Source of the DNA: Myroides phaeus
Lineage (GTDB): Bacteria > Bacteroidota > Bacteroidia > Flavobacteriales > Flavobacteriaceae
DNA: 64,000 bases
Direction of reading: 5' to 3'
Assembly (NCBI RefSeq): GCF_009799805.1
Contig: NZ_CP047050.1
Coordinates: 1-64,000 of the forward strand
This document shows positions 53,413 through 62,382 of the stretch, one piece after another (the stretch's first letter is position 1; the number at the start of each line of letters is the position of its first letter). Both the position numbers and the translations under genes were made by a program. Under the pieces are notes generated by a model, which was not told the DNA's origin, did not search any database, and was given only the letters and a program-made list of their open reading frames with translations.

Positions 53413-55074
53413 TTAAAACTGGAAGTAAATAAAAGGTTGTGGACCAGCTGTTGCTGTAGCGTACACTACCCAAAATACTAATCCCAATACAACTGCTTTT
53501 ACAAACATTGGGGCTACGCAAAACATTTGGTTTGGTATAGCCATCCACGATTTTGGAATATAATGCCAGATAAACCCAATGAAGATTAATAAGAAAGCAT
53601 TCTTATATCCCATAATGATTGTTGACCACGCATTCCAATCAAATTCCAATTGACCTATATTATAAATTACATTTAACGCTGCGTCAAATGATGTTGCTCT
53701 AAAGAATATCCAACAAAACGTAACAAAGTGAAATGTAATGAAGATTGAAACTATTTTCCATACAAATGACGGTTCTTTACCTTTTGCACGTGGAAACAAC
53801 TCCATAAACATTTTGTGAACTGCTAATGCTATTCCGTGTAATGCTCCCCATACAATAAAACGCAAACTTGCTCCGTGCCATAATCCACCAAGTAGCATTG
53901 TTGTAAACAAGTTAAAGTTGGTAAACAAACTCTTGTTTTTATCTTTTGACAATACTATCGTTAAAGCAAAAACCACAACTGACGCACCTGCTATAATCAA
54001 TGGTATCGCACTTTGTTCTAAATAATAAACTCCCCACCCTATTATTCCTGCAAAGAATAATCCTGGAAAGAAATACCCTCCAAAACTTCCATTTCTATTA
54101 CCTCCGACAGATATATATAAGAAATCCTTTAACCAAGTAGATAGCGATATATGCCAACGTCTCCAGAATTCTGTAATAGACATTGATTGATATGGAACAT
54201 TAAAGTTCATCGGCAAGCGATATCCCATCAATAAAGCAATACCAATTGCCATATCTGAGTATCCTGAGAAATCACAGTAAATCTGAATAGCATATCCATA
54301 AGAAGCCATTAAGTTTTCAAAAGCTGTGTAACTATTAGGAGCATCAAATACTCGGTCAACAAAATTAATTGAAATGTAATCAGATATCACTGCCTTTTTT
54401 AACACCCCTCCTATAATCAATAACATCCCCTCATTTACGTGATCTCTTGTTACGTGTATATTAGAGTATATCTGAGGAATAAAGTCCTTAGCACGTACAA
54501 TTGGACCTGCTACTAATTGAGGGAAGAACGAAATAAAGAACAAATAGTCTAAAAAGTTCTTCGTTGGCTCTATTTCCTTGCGGTATATCTCTATAATATA
54601 ACTTATCGATTGGAACGTAAAAAACGAAATACCTACAGGTAAGATAATATCATCTAAATGCCACTGTGAATTGGCAATAAAATTAAATCCATCTAAAAAG
54701 AAGTTAGTGTATTTAAAATACCCCAGTAATCCTAAGTTCACAATAATACTAATCGTTAAGAGCAATCGCTTTTTAACCGAATTATCCGTATCATTAATAA
54801 TTTTAGCAAAGTAATAATCCATTAAAGATGACCCCACTAAAATAAGGAAGTACATTCCACTTGACTTATAATAGAAGAAAAGTGAAAAGATTACAACGTA
54901 TAATAAACGCACGTGAAAGGTTTTCCTCATCAAAATATAGAAGAGGTAAAACACGATAAACAAACCTAAAAACAAACCTGAGTTAAACAACAAAGGTTCC
55001 TTTGGGTTAAAAGTAAACCAATTGATTACTTCATCAATGGTAAAACTCGGTATCTCAATATTAAATAGACTCAT
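53413..55074 (-). CDS. MBOAT-family O-acyltransferase (AlgI/PatA-like)
   Basis: A 553-residue membrane acyltransferase with about eleven hydrophobic segments. Family marks are the DFSGYSDMAIGIALLMGY segment (about 265-282), SITEFWRRWHISLSTWLKDF (about 295-314) and the catalytic histidine region GGLWHGASLRF near 390-400. AlgI and PatA move acetyl groups across the membrane for alginate or peptidoglycan O-acetylation. The gene directly follows two SGNH-hydrolase genes, which fit the periplasmic transferase/esterase partners. Confidence 0.93.
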   Translation of the reverse strand: MSLFNIEIPSFTIDEVINWFTFNPKEPLLFNSGLFLGLFIVFYLFYILMRKTFHVRLLYVVIFSLFFYYKSSGMYFLILVGSSLMDYYFAKIINDTDNSVKKRLLLTISIIVNLGLLGYFKYTNFFLDGFNFIANSQWHLDDIILPVGISFFTFQSISYIIEIYRKEIEPTKNFLDYLFFISFFPQLVAGPIVRAKDFIPQIYSNIHVTRDHVNEGMLLIIGGVLKKAVISDYISINFVDRVFDAPNSYTAFENLMASYGYAIQIYCDFSGYSDMAIGIALLMGYRLPMNFNVPYQSMSITEFWRRWHISLSTWLKDFLYISVGGNRNGSFGGYFFPGLFFAGIIGWGVYYLEQSAIPLIIAGASVVVFALTIVLSKDKNKSLFTNFNLFTTMLLGGLWHGASLRFIVWGALHGIALAVHKMFMELFPRAKGKEPSFVWKIVSIFITFHFVTFCWIFFRATSFDAALNVIYNIGQLEFDWNAWSTIIMGYKNAFLLIFIGFIWHYIPKSWMAIPNQMFCVAPMFVKAVVLGLVFWVVYATATAGPQPFIYFQF

Positions 55075-56508
55075 TTACTTTAAAGCACTATTTTGTTTGA
55101 CAAATTGATTGTACGCATCCATCAGGGCTTCATAAAATAAATCCCCTGTATAGTTATATCCTTTTACAGAATAATGAACTAAGTCCTTAGATAATAACCC
55201 TTCATCTCTTAAAGAAGCAAGAGCTAATGATCCTCCTAAATTATAATAAGTATCCCAAACTGCATACTTACCTTTAATACCGCTAATAATAATCTCATTT
55301 GCTAAAGCAGATGCTACTGTATTAGGGGTGTTTTTTGAAAAGTATGACGGTGGCGGTGTAGTTAATAACACACTTGCATTTGGAGCTACCTGTTTCACTT
55401 TTGCAAGAAAAGCATTCACTTGGTCTTGAAAATCTTTTGAATCCATTCTATCGAATGACTCATTCGTTCCCATTGACACAATAATCAAATCAGCCTCTAA
55501 TCCTTTTAACTGCTCGAAGAATAAATTGTATTTTAAATAGTCTGAAAAACGAGCACCATTAACACCAATTGTGTGATACAAAACACCCGACTTATCATTT
55601 TCTAAAACTACTCCATTCAAGTCATACGCTTCTGCTTGTTTATTTGAATAGAAGTAAATACGATCTAACTCTTGTCCTAACTCAAATGTATGAAAAACGT
55701 CTTCTTTCTTTCCAGATAGTTCGTTAAACACACTTTTAGAAACAGATACAGCTTCTCTTTCTTTTGTAGGAATACTCAATTTTTTCCCTGCGTGAATAAC
55801 ATTGTTTTTCATACTATTTGCCTTTTTAATTTCAGGAATAGTAGTATTGTATTTTCTCGCTATACTCGATAAAGACTCACCGCTCTTAATTTGGTGTGAT
55901 ATCTTTTTAGGAGCAGATGATTCTAAAAACACCTTCTCTCGAGTTGTTCCTACCTTCAAGGACTCGTCATTCTTGGGTGTAAATACTTTCATACGGGAAA
56001 ACCCATAACTTGCATCGCGAACACTAAGCTCAATTACAAGGTCTTTGTTTTCTGTTGAAAGGGCAATACCACTCAATCCGACATTAGCACCTTTTACAGG
56101 AAAGATATTTCTATAACTCGACCATTCTGCATTAGAAGAATATCGTACTAAAGAATTTCCGTTTGTCTTGGCTAATTTATAAGGAAAGGCAAACCCCAAT
56201 CCCCCGTTTCCAAATTTATCCTGAAGTAGCGATCTCATACGTCCACTGAAAAAATCAGCTTGAATATGTGAATCCCCAATATGAACTATGTTCACTTTTT
56301 TGTTCTTACTCCCTTTTAACTTTCCAAGTTTAGTGAAAAACGAGTTTAGTTGTTCTGGATAGTAAACCTTGTTTTTGATCATTCCATTATTGCTATCAGA
56401 ATCGACTACCTCACTATTGTCTGTAGAAGTAGGAGCTTGATCCTGTGCAAATAAATTGAACCCACAAAAAAGACTTACTAAAAATATAGCAATTCTATTT
56501 TTACTCAT
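55075..56508 (-). CDS. Secreted SGNH hydrolase with an internal LysM domain
   Basis: A 477-residue exported protein with signal peptide (about 1-21, ending FNLFAQ). The SGNH fold shows block I HIGDSHIQAD (nucleophile Ser80), block III VSMGTNESF (about 338-346) and the C-terminal His in KDLVHYSVKGY (about 445-455). A LysM domain (about 205-248; HQIKSGESLSSIARKYNTT) is inserted between the blocks, which implies glycan or peptidoglycan binding. The stop abuts the MBOAT start, and the upstream SGNH gene overlaps its start by 8 bases. Confidence 0.88.
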   Translation of the reverse strand: MSKNRIAIFLVSLFCGFNLFAQDQAPTSTDNSEVVDSDSNNGMIKNKVYYPEQLNSFFTKLGKLKGSKNKKVNIVHIGDSHIQADFFSGRMRSLLQDKFGNGGLGFAFPYKLAKTNGNSLVRYSSNAEWSSYRNIFPVKGANVGLSGIALSTENKDLVIELSVRDASYGFSRMKVFTPKNDESLKVGTTREKVFLESSAPKKISHQIKSGESLSSIARKYNTTIPEIKKANSMKNNVIHAGKKLSIPTKEREAVSVSKSVFNELSGKKEDVFHTFELGQELDRIYFYSNKQAEAYDLNGVVLENDKSGVLYHTIGVNGARFSDYLKYNLFFEQLKGLEADLIIVSMGTNESFDRMDSKDFQDQVNAFLAKVKQVAPNASVLLTTPPPSYFSKNTPNTVASALANEIIISGIKGKYAVWDTYYNLGGSLALASLRDEGLLSKDLVHYSVKGYNYTGDLFYEALMDAYNQFVKQNSALK

Positions 56509-58003
56509 TTCCTAAGTGCTGTTGCTCTTTATTAGTGTTTTTCTCTACATCACTCCCTTGAGCAGTTTCTGTTTTCACCGGTGATGTAGTTGTTTTATTT
56601 CCGTTTTTCTTCTTGTAATCTTCATAGCCTTCCTCAAGTTGCTTGAAAATCATTTGAGCAATAACTTGAGCTCCTCTATGGTTGAAGTGCGTATAATCTT
56701 TATTTGCTTTTGTTGGCGCTTCCTCTACCCATTTAATCATAGAACCAGAGCCACCCATCGCTTGATATAAGTTAAAGAAACCAGCGTGAGCTTCCATTGC
56801 ATAAGCTCTTTGAGCCTTCATTAATGGAACAACGGCAGAATCCGTTCTCATCTCTGTTTCATACTTAGTTGACTTATCAGCGGTTGAAATAACCAAAATA
56901 TTAGCTTTAGGGAAACTTTGTTTTAAATGCGCCACTACCTTGTTCATCTGTTTTGTGTACCAAGAATAGTTCAGTGAACCGTAGTTTAAAACATTCGCTC
57001 CATAGTGTAAAATAATTAAGCTATAATCTAAATTATTCTGATACTTCTGCATCAAGCTAACTTTAAACAAAGACAAAGGCAAACCAGAGTTACCTCTACT
57101 TGAGAAGTTATCTACTTGCACACCTGAATTTGCACTGAAGTCCATTCCGTAAATAGGAATAGAATCTGCGTGCTTAAACATCAGTTTCACTTGTTTAACA
57201 GAGCCATCTGCAATTTTAAGCTTATTTAATTCTGAATTGATACTCAACTTTTTAGTAATCGTATCCTTACCAATAATAACGAGTACTTCACCTCTCTTAT
57301 TATTAGAAGCTCCATAATATAAAGTAGGACTATTTAACGAGGTCATATTCTTAATATTCCCCGCTTGATAACTTACCCACGTTGGGCGTATGCTATCTTT
57401 CACAAAATATACTTGACCAGACACACCGAATGGTTTCTGTGGTCTTTTCACATTCAAGTACGATTGCATTTTCCAGTTGTTTGAATATCGGTGTATTACA
57501 GACTGACGAGATTGTGCAGATTCTGACATAATCGACACATATCCTACCCCACTACCCCCGTATTTACTTTGATAGTTTTTTCTAAGATCTTGCACAATTA
57601 AATCTCCATCTGTCATCGAATCTCCATAATAAGCAATACGCACTCTCTTTCCTTGTGCTTGCTCTACAGCATATAGTCTTGCAAAGAAAGACTCTAAATA
57701 TGCCATTCCCTTGAATGAATTTGCATCCTCATTACTCAAGATATCATCTTCAGTAACATAGACAACGCTTTCGTCAAATTTAACTACAGAATCCTTCTTC
57801 ACTTTTGAATCAACAATTCCTGTACCTCCTTCAACATTCTGAATAGCCTCAAGCATTAAACTATCCACAACAATATTACTTGTTTTTATAGGTTCTTCAC
57901 TGAATAACTTCTTTGGCAAATTTCCCTTAAAAAACAAAAAAAAGCCACTTGCCATTACTATAATGGCAAGTGACTGAAATATATATGATTTTTCTACTTT
58001 CAC
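56501..58003 (-). CDS. Membrane-anchored SGNH hydrolase
   Basis: A 500-residue protein with one N-terminal helix (about 10-26) as anchor, a low-complexity linker, and an SGNH hydrolase domain from about 118: AYYGDSMTDGD (nucleophile Ser129), LHYGANVLNYG (about 324-334) and the Asp/His pair in DYTHFNHRG (about 452-460). A charged tail follows. With the next SGNH gene and MBOAT it forms an apparent O-acetylation unit. It starts 13 bases after argS. Confidence 0.85.
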   Translation of the reverse strand: MKVEKSYIFQSLAIIVMASGFFLFFKGNLPKKLFSEEPIKTSNIVVDSLMLEAIQNVEGGTGIVDSKVKKDSVVKFDESVVYVTEDDILSNEDANSFKGMAYLESFFARLYAVEQAQGKRVRIAYYGDSMTDGDLIVQDLRKNYQSKYGGSGVGYVSIMSESAQSRQSVIHRYSNNWKMQSYLNVKRPQKPFGVSGQVYFVKDSIRPTWVSYQAGNIKNMTSLNSPTLYYGASNNKRGEVLVIIGKDTITKKLSINSELNKLKIADGSVKQVKLMFKHADSIPIYGMDFSANSGVQVDNFSSRGNSGLPLSLFKVSLMQKYQNNLDYSLIILHYGANVLNYGSLNYSWYTKQMNKVVAHLKQSFPKANILVISTADKSTKYETEMRTDSAVVPLMKAQRAYAMEAHAGFFNLYQAMGGSGSMIKWVEEAPTKANKDYTHFNHRGAQVIAQMIFKQLEEGYEDYKKKNGNKTTTSPVKTETAQGSDVEKNTNKEQQHLGNE

Positions 58004-58016
58004 AGAAACATAAAAA

Positions 58017-59795
58017 TTACATACGCTCAGGTACAGCGATTCCTAACAATGTAAATGCATCGTTAATCACTAAACCTACTTTTTGAGATAACTGAACTCT
58101 AAATACTTTTAAAGTCATATTTTCTTCTCCTAAGATAGAAACCGTCTGATAGAAAGAGTTGTACTCTCTTACTAATTCGTAAACATAGTTTGCAATTAAA
58201 GCTGGGCTATATGTACGCGCTGCATCCTGAATTACCACTGGGAATTCTTCTAACAACTTCAATAATTCTTTTTCTTTTGGATCTAAAACGATATCCGTAA
58301 TCTCTTGTGTACAATCGAAATCTGCTTTACGTAAAATAGATTGGATACGTGCATATGTATATTGGATAAACGGCCCTGTATTCCCTGCAAAATCAACAGA
58401 TTCTTCTGGGTTAAACAAAATACGTTTCTTAGGATCTACTTTTAAAATATAATATTTAAGAGCTCCTAATCCAATTGTATTAAACAATACACTTTTCTCT
58501 TCTTCAGAATAACCATCTAATTTACCTAACTCTTCAGAGATAGTTTTAGCTGTATTCGTCATCTCATCCATCAAATCATCAGCATCTACAACAGTACCTT
58601 CTCTACTCTTCATTTTCCCTGAAGGTAAATCAACCATTCCGTATGATAAGTGATATAAGCTTTCAGCCCAATCAAAACCTAAACGTTTTAAGATTAAGAA
58701 TAATACTTTAAAGTGATAATCTTGTTCATTACCTACAGTATAAACCATACCACCTACATCTCCAAAGTCTTTTACACGTTGGATAGCAGTACCAATATCT
58801 TGCGTCATATAAACAGAAGTACCATCACCTCTTAATACAAGCTTTTCATCTAATCCTTCGTCAGAAAGATCAATCCAAACAGAGTTGTCTTCTTTTTTAT
58901 AGAAAACACCTTGCTCTAATCCTTTCTCTACAACGTCTTTACCTAATAAATAAGTATTACTTTCAAAGTAGTTTTTGTCGAAATCAACACCTAAATTTTT
59001 GTAAGAAACAGCAAATCCATCATAAACCCATTGATTCATCATATTCCATAAATCAATAACTTCAGGTTTATTTGCCTCCCAATCCACAAGCATTTGTTTT
59101 GCTTCTTTGATAATTGGCGCTTCTTTTTTAGCATCATCTTCAGACATACCTTGCTCCATCAATTCCTTGATTTGAGCTTTGTATTCAACGTCAAATTTAA
59201 CGTAGTAATTTCCTACTAATTTATCTCCTTTAAGTCCAGTTGACTCAGGAGTCTCTCCATTACCATATTTTTGCCAAGCCAACATAGACTTACAAATATG
59301 GATTCCTCTATCATTAATAATTTGAGTTTTGAATACTTTCTTACCTGAAGCTTTTAAAATTTCAGCTACAGAGTATCCTAATAAGTTATTTCTAACGTGT
59401 CCTAAGTGCAAAGGTTTGTTTGTATTTGGAGAAGAATACTCTACCAATACTGATTTATCACCTTCTTTTGGTTCAACATATCCAAAGTGTTCTACATTTC
59501 GAATACCGTTAAAAAATGAAATATAGTAACTATCTGAAACGACTAAGTTCAAAAATCCTTTAACTACATTAAACCGTTCAATTACGTTCGTATTCTCTAC
59601 TAAATATTCACCAATTTTAGTACCTATTTCTACTGGATTCCCTTTAATCTGTCTTAAAAAAGGGAAAATAACTACTGTAATATCGCCTTCGAACTCTTTT
59701 CTTGTCGCTTGGTACTCAACTTTTTCAACGGTCGCCCCGTATAATTGTTGAACTGCCTTTTCAATCTGCGGAGTTAAAATCTGATTTAATGTCAT
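58017..59795 (-). CDS. argS: Arginyl-tRNA synthetase
   Basis: A 592-residue class I synthetase. The N-terminal Add-1 domain spans about 1-100, the HIGH-like motif is HLGH in NKPLHLGHVRNN (about 124-135), the KMSKS region reads GKMKSREG (about 391-398), and the anticodon-binding helices end with GIAVPERM. A longer frame to 59858 is rejected because the promoter TATCTTTG (59817-59824, minus strand) lies inside it. Confidence 0.96.
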   Translation of the reverse strand: MTLNQILTPQIEKAVQQLYGATVEKVEYQATRKEFEGDITVVIFPFLRQIKGNPVEIGTKIGEYLVENTNVIERFNVVKGFLNLVVSDSYYISFFNGIRNVEHFGYVEPKEGDKSVLVEYSSPNTNKPLHLGHVRNNLLGYSVAEILKASGKKVFKTQIINDRGIHICKSMLAWQKYGNGETPESTGLKGDKLVGNYYVKFDVEYKAQIKELMEQGMSEDDAKKEAPIIKEAKQMLVDWEANKPEVIDLWNMMNQWVYDGFAVSYKNLGVDFDKNYFESNTYLLGKDVVEKGLEQGVFYKKEDNSVWIDLSDEGLDEKLVLRGDGTSVYMTQDIGTAIQRVKDFGDVGGMVYTVGNEQDYHFKVLFLILKRLGFDWAESLYHLSYGMVDLPSGKMKSREGTVVDADDLMDEMTNTAKTISEELGKLDGYSEEEKSVLFNTIGLGALKYYILKVDPKKRILFNPEESVDFAGNTGPFIQYTYARIQSILRKADFDCTQEITDIVLDPKEKELLKLLEEFPVVIQDAARTYSPALIANYVYELVREYNSFYQTVSILGEENMTLKVFRVQLSQKVGLVINDAFTLLGIAVPERM

Positions 59796-59816
59796 TTTTT
59801 TCAATTTATTAAGAAG

Positions 59817-59824
59817 CAAAGATA
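59817..59824 (-). promoter_or_regulatory. -7 promoter element of argS
   Basis: Minus strand TATCTTTG, 21 bases before ATG 59795. Confidence 0.6.
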
Positions 59825-60039
59825 ATTTATATTTCCACAATTTAGGAACAGAAAGCAAGGAATTTAAGCTCGCAAAAAAGAAATATCTTTAAAATGGTAT
59901 TAAATCAATGACCTACTTTAGTACTATCTATAGAAAATAACCAGACCTGGCTAATAATTGTTATTTAATACTCCTATTAACTAAAAGAACAGCCTTTAAA
60001 GTATTGTCATTACAAGCTTCTTTTATACATATTCCACAC

Positions 60040-60133
60040 AAACACTACACAAGTACCACACATCTTCGAGAAAAAGGCCTTTTTTCCGAGCCTCTGTGGT
60101 ACTTATGTGGTAGATGTCTCGAACATAGTGCGT
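60040..60133. repeat. Dispersed 11-bp-periodic palindromic element, copy D
   Basis: Core TCGAGAAAAAGG / CCTTTTTTCCGAG at 60066-60090. AAGTACCACA (60051-60060) and TGTGGTACTT (60095-60104) are perfect inverses whose centres are each 22 bases from the core centre. Units TGGTACTTATG, TGGTAGATGTC, TCGAACATAGT follow at 11-bp steps. The right end matches copy B (AGATGTC-Y-CGAACATRGT, then TTAAAACT). Confidence 0.85.
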
Positions 60134-60411
60134 TTAAAACTACACTTTGATATGTACATTATCGCAAGTACAAGCCAATGCTTTAAATTTTAAATATTCG
60201 TTTATTTTATTTCTTATAGAACCGTGTTGTTCATATTTAGTTTCTAACGTTTATATTTAAGTTCTTCTTCTTTTTTTGATTAGCTAAACTTTAGACATAA
60301 ACAAAACCTATAGGTTTAATCCTGTAAAGTTGCAAATAGAAATGTATTCGAAAAGACTACTATAATTGAAGCACTTTCAACACTATAAAATGAAAAGTAT
60401 AGATATAAAAA

Positions 60412-60433
60412 AAGCCTTGCGTTTGCAAGGCTT
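60412..60433 (-). terminator. Terminator of the tRNA-Val array
   Basis: AAGCCTTGC (60412-60420) and GCAAGGCTT (60425-60433); on the minus strand T7 follows. Confidence 0.88.
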
Positions 60434-60442
60434 GATAAGTTG

Positions 60443-60517
60443 TGGGCGATGAGGGATTCGAACCCCCGACCCCCTCGGTGTAAACGAGGTGCTCTGAACC
60501 AACTGAGCTAATCGCCC
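60443..60517 (-). tRNA. tRNA-Val (anticodon TAC), copy 6 of array order
   Basis: Minus strand: acceptor GGGCGAT/ATCGCCC, D loop AGCTCAGTTGGTT, anticodon loop TTTACAC with TAC, T arm GGTTCGAACCC, discriminator A. Last in transcription order. CCA not encoded. Confidence 0.97.
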
Positions 60518-60546
60518 AAATTATTGTAAAATAACTTGAGTTATTG

Positions 60547-60621
60547 TGGGCGATGAGGGATTCGAACCCCCGACCCCCTCGGTGTAAACGAGGTGCTCTG
60601 AACCAACTGAGCTAATCGCCC
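60547..60621 (-). tRNA. tRNA-Val (TAC), copy 5
   Basis: Identical in all 75 bases to its neighbours; 29-base spacer on its left. Confidence 0.97.
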
Positions 60622-60651
60622 AAATTATTTATAAAATAATTTGCATTATTG

Positions 60652-60726
60652 TGGGCGATGAGGGATTCGAACCCCCGACCCCCTCGGTGTAAACGAGGTG
60701 CTCTGAACCAACTGAGCTAATCGCCC
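60652..60726 (-). tRNA. tRNA-Val (TAC), copy 4
   Basis: Identical copy; 30-base spacer on its left. Confidence 0.97.
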
Positions 60727-60755
60727 AAATTATTGTAAAATAATTTGTATTATTG

Positions 60756-60830
60756 TGGGCGATGAGGGATTCGAACCCCCGACCCCCTCGGTGTAAACGA
60801 GGTGCTCTGAACCAACTGAGCTAATCGCCC
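60756..60830 (-). tRNA. tRNA-Val (TAC), copy 3
   Basis: Identical copy; 29-base spacer on its left. Confidence 0.97.
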
Positions 60831-60859
60831 AAATTATCGTAAAATAATTTGCATTATTG

Positions 60860-60934
60860 TGGGCGATGAGGGATTCGAACCCCCGACCCCCTCGGTGTAA
60901 ACGAGGTGCTCTGAACCAACTGAGCTAATCGCCC
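60860..60934 (-). tRNA. tRNA-Val (TAC), copy 2
   Basis: Identical copy; 29-base spacer on its left. Confidence 0.97.
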
Positions 60935-60980
60935 AAATTATTTTTTAATTTGGATATTTCAATATGTCAAGAAAAAGTTG

Positions 60981-61055
60981 TGGGCGATGAGGGATTCGAA
61001 CCCCCGACCCCCTCGGTGTAAACGAGGTGCTCTGAACCAACTGAGCTAATCGCCC
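60981..61055 (-). tRNA. tRNA-Val (TAC), copy 1 (promoter-proximal)
   Basis: Identical copy; its spacer to copy 2 is longer (46 bases) and different from the others. First in transcription order. Confidence 0.97.
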
Positions 61056-61097
61056 TTTTTCTTTTATGAACGTGTAATCGTTTGTTGATTACGGGTG

Positions 61098-61128
61098 CAA
61101 ATATACGACCTCATTTTTATTACGCAAG
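61098..61128 (-). promoter_or_regulatory. tRNA-Val array promoter
   Basis: On the minus strand CTTG, 19 bases, TATATTTG followed by CACCCG. The same layout and the same TATATTTGCACYCG block occur at the tRNA-Ser promoter. Confidence 0.8.
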
Positions 61129-61144
61129 TTTTTTATGCAACTTT

Positions 61145-62362
61145 TTATAAAATTTCTGCAACCACAAATGTGCTTCCCCCCACGTAAATCAAGTCTTCAG
61201 ACGTTGCCACAGACTTAGCTTCTGCATAAGCATCTGGTATTGAACCACAAACCTTACCATAAAGTTTAAACTCCCCTGCTTTCGCCGCTAAAACCTCAGC
61301 ATCTAAGCCTCGAGAATTATTTGGCTTTGCAAAAAAATATTTTGCCTCTTTTGGCAATAATGGCAAAATTGAATCTAAATCTTTGTCATTTACTACACCG
61401 AAAACAATGTACAATTGCTCAAACTTCTCTTGTTTTAGCTGATTCATTACAATTGTTAACCCGTGTGAATTGTGTGCAGTGTCTGTAATTATCTTAGGAT
61501 TGCTTCCTAAAACCTGCCAACGACCTTGCAAATTTGTATTCTTTACAACATTTAAAAGTCCTCTTTCAATGTTTTCTTGTGTAATAGTATAGTGTTTTTG
61601 CAACAACTCGATGCTTTGAAGTACAGTTCGAATGTTTGACTTTTGATAATCCCCTTTCAAATCTGAAGTAAGCACATTGTTAGCATACGTTTCTTGTGCA
61701 AAATAAATAGGTGCATTAGATGTAGCAGCCTTTGCCACAAACACTGGTTTTGTTTCCTCTGTATATTCGCCAATTACAACAGGGGTATTTGGTTTTATGA
61801 TCCCCGCCTTTTCTCCCGCAATAGCAGAAAGAGTACTTCCTAAAAATGCCGTGTGATCTTTTCCAATATTCGTAATTACAGAAACAAGGGGTTCTATAAT
61901 ATTGGTAGCATCTAATCTACCTCCCATTCCTACTTCTATTACAGCAATATCTACTTGTTCGTTTTTAAAATACTCGAAAGACATACCAACTGTCATTTCA
62001 AAAAAACTAAGCGATTCTTGCTCAAAAAAAGGTTTGTTTTTTGCTATAAAATCAACAACAAAAGCTTCTGAGATTTCCTCTCCATTAATTTTAATTCGTT
62101 CTCTAAAATCTTTTAAGTGCGGAGAAGTATATAATCCTACTTTATAACCCGCTTCTTGTAAAATTGAAGCAACCATGGAAGAAGTAGATCCCTTTCCATT
62201 AGTACCAGCTATATGTATTGTTTGAATTTCCTTTTGTGGATTACCTAAATGATTTACTAATTTAATCGTATTAGATAAATCTGCTTTGTAAGCTACCGCT
62301 CCCTTTTGTTGATACATTGGAAGCTGAGCATACATCCATTCTAATGTTTCTTGATATGTCAT
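61145..62362 (-). CDS. folC: Folylpolyglutamate synthase / dihydrofolate synthase
   Basis: A 405-residue Mur-ligase-fold enzyme that adds glutamates to folate and, in the bifunctional form, makes dihydrofolate. ATP loop IHIAGTNGKGSTSSMVASIL (about 46-65), GLYTSPHLKDFRERI (about 76-90), VIEVGMGGRLDATNI (about 140-154) and ITDTAHNSHG (about 291-300; the usual DGAHN has become DTAHN) are visible. It lies 20 bases after the tonB-like gene on the same strand. Confidence 0.94.
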   Translation of the reverse strand: MTYQETLEWMYAQLPMYQQKGAVAYKADLSNTIKLVNHLGNPQKEIQTIHIAGTNGKGSTSSMVASILQEAGYKVGLYTSPHLKDFRERIKINGEEISEAFVVDFIAKNKPFFEQESLSFFEMTVGMSFEYFKNEQVDIAVIEVGMGGRLDATNIIEPLVSVITNIGKDHTAFLGSTLSAIAGEKAGIIKPNTPVVIGEYTEETKPVFVAKAATSNAPIYFAQETYANNVLTSDLKGDYQKSNIRTVLQSIELLQKHYTITQENIERGLLNVVKNTNLQGRWQVLGSNPKIITDTAHNSHGLTIVMNQLKQEKFEQLYIVFGVVNDKDLDSILPLLPKEAKYFFAKPNNSRGLDAEVLAAKAGEFKLYGKVCGSIPDAYAEAKSVATSEDLIYVGGSTFVVAEIL

Positions 62363-62382
62363 ATCTACAAAAAAAATAGGAC

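Larger units (their letters stand above)
59796..60411. other. Intergenic region between argS and the tRNA-Val cluster
   Basis: About 620 bases. It holds the argS promoter (59817-59824), dispersed element D (60040-60133), and the tRNA-array terminator at its right end. No gene seen. Confidence 0.65.

Noticed and set aside
60443..61055. Regular repeats with short spacers, superficially like a CRISPR array
   Set aside because: The 75-bp repeats fold as tRNA-Val(TAC), spacers are near identical, and no cas genes are near.
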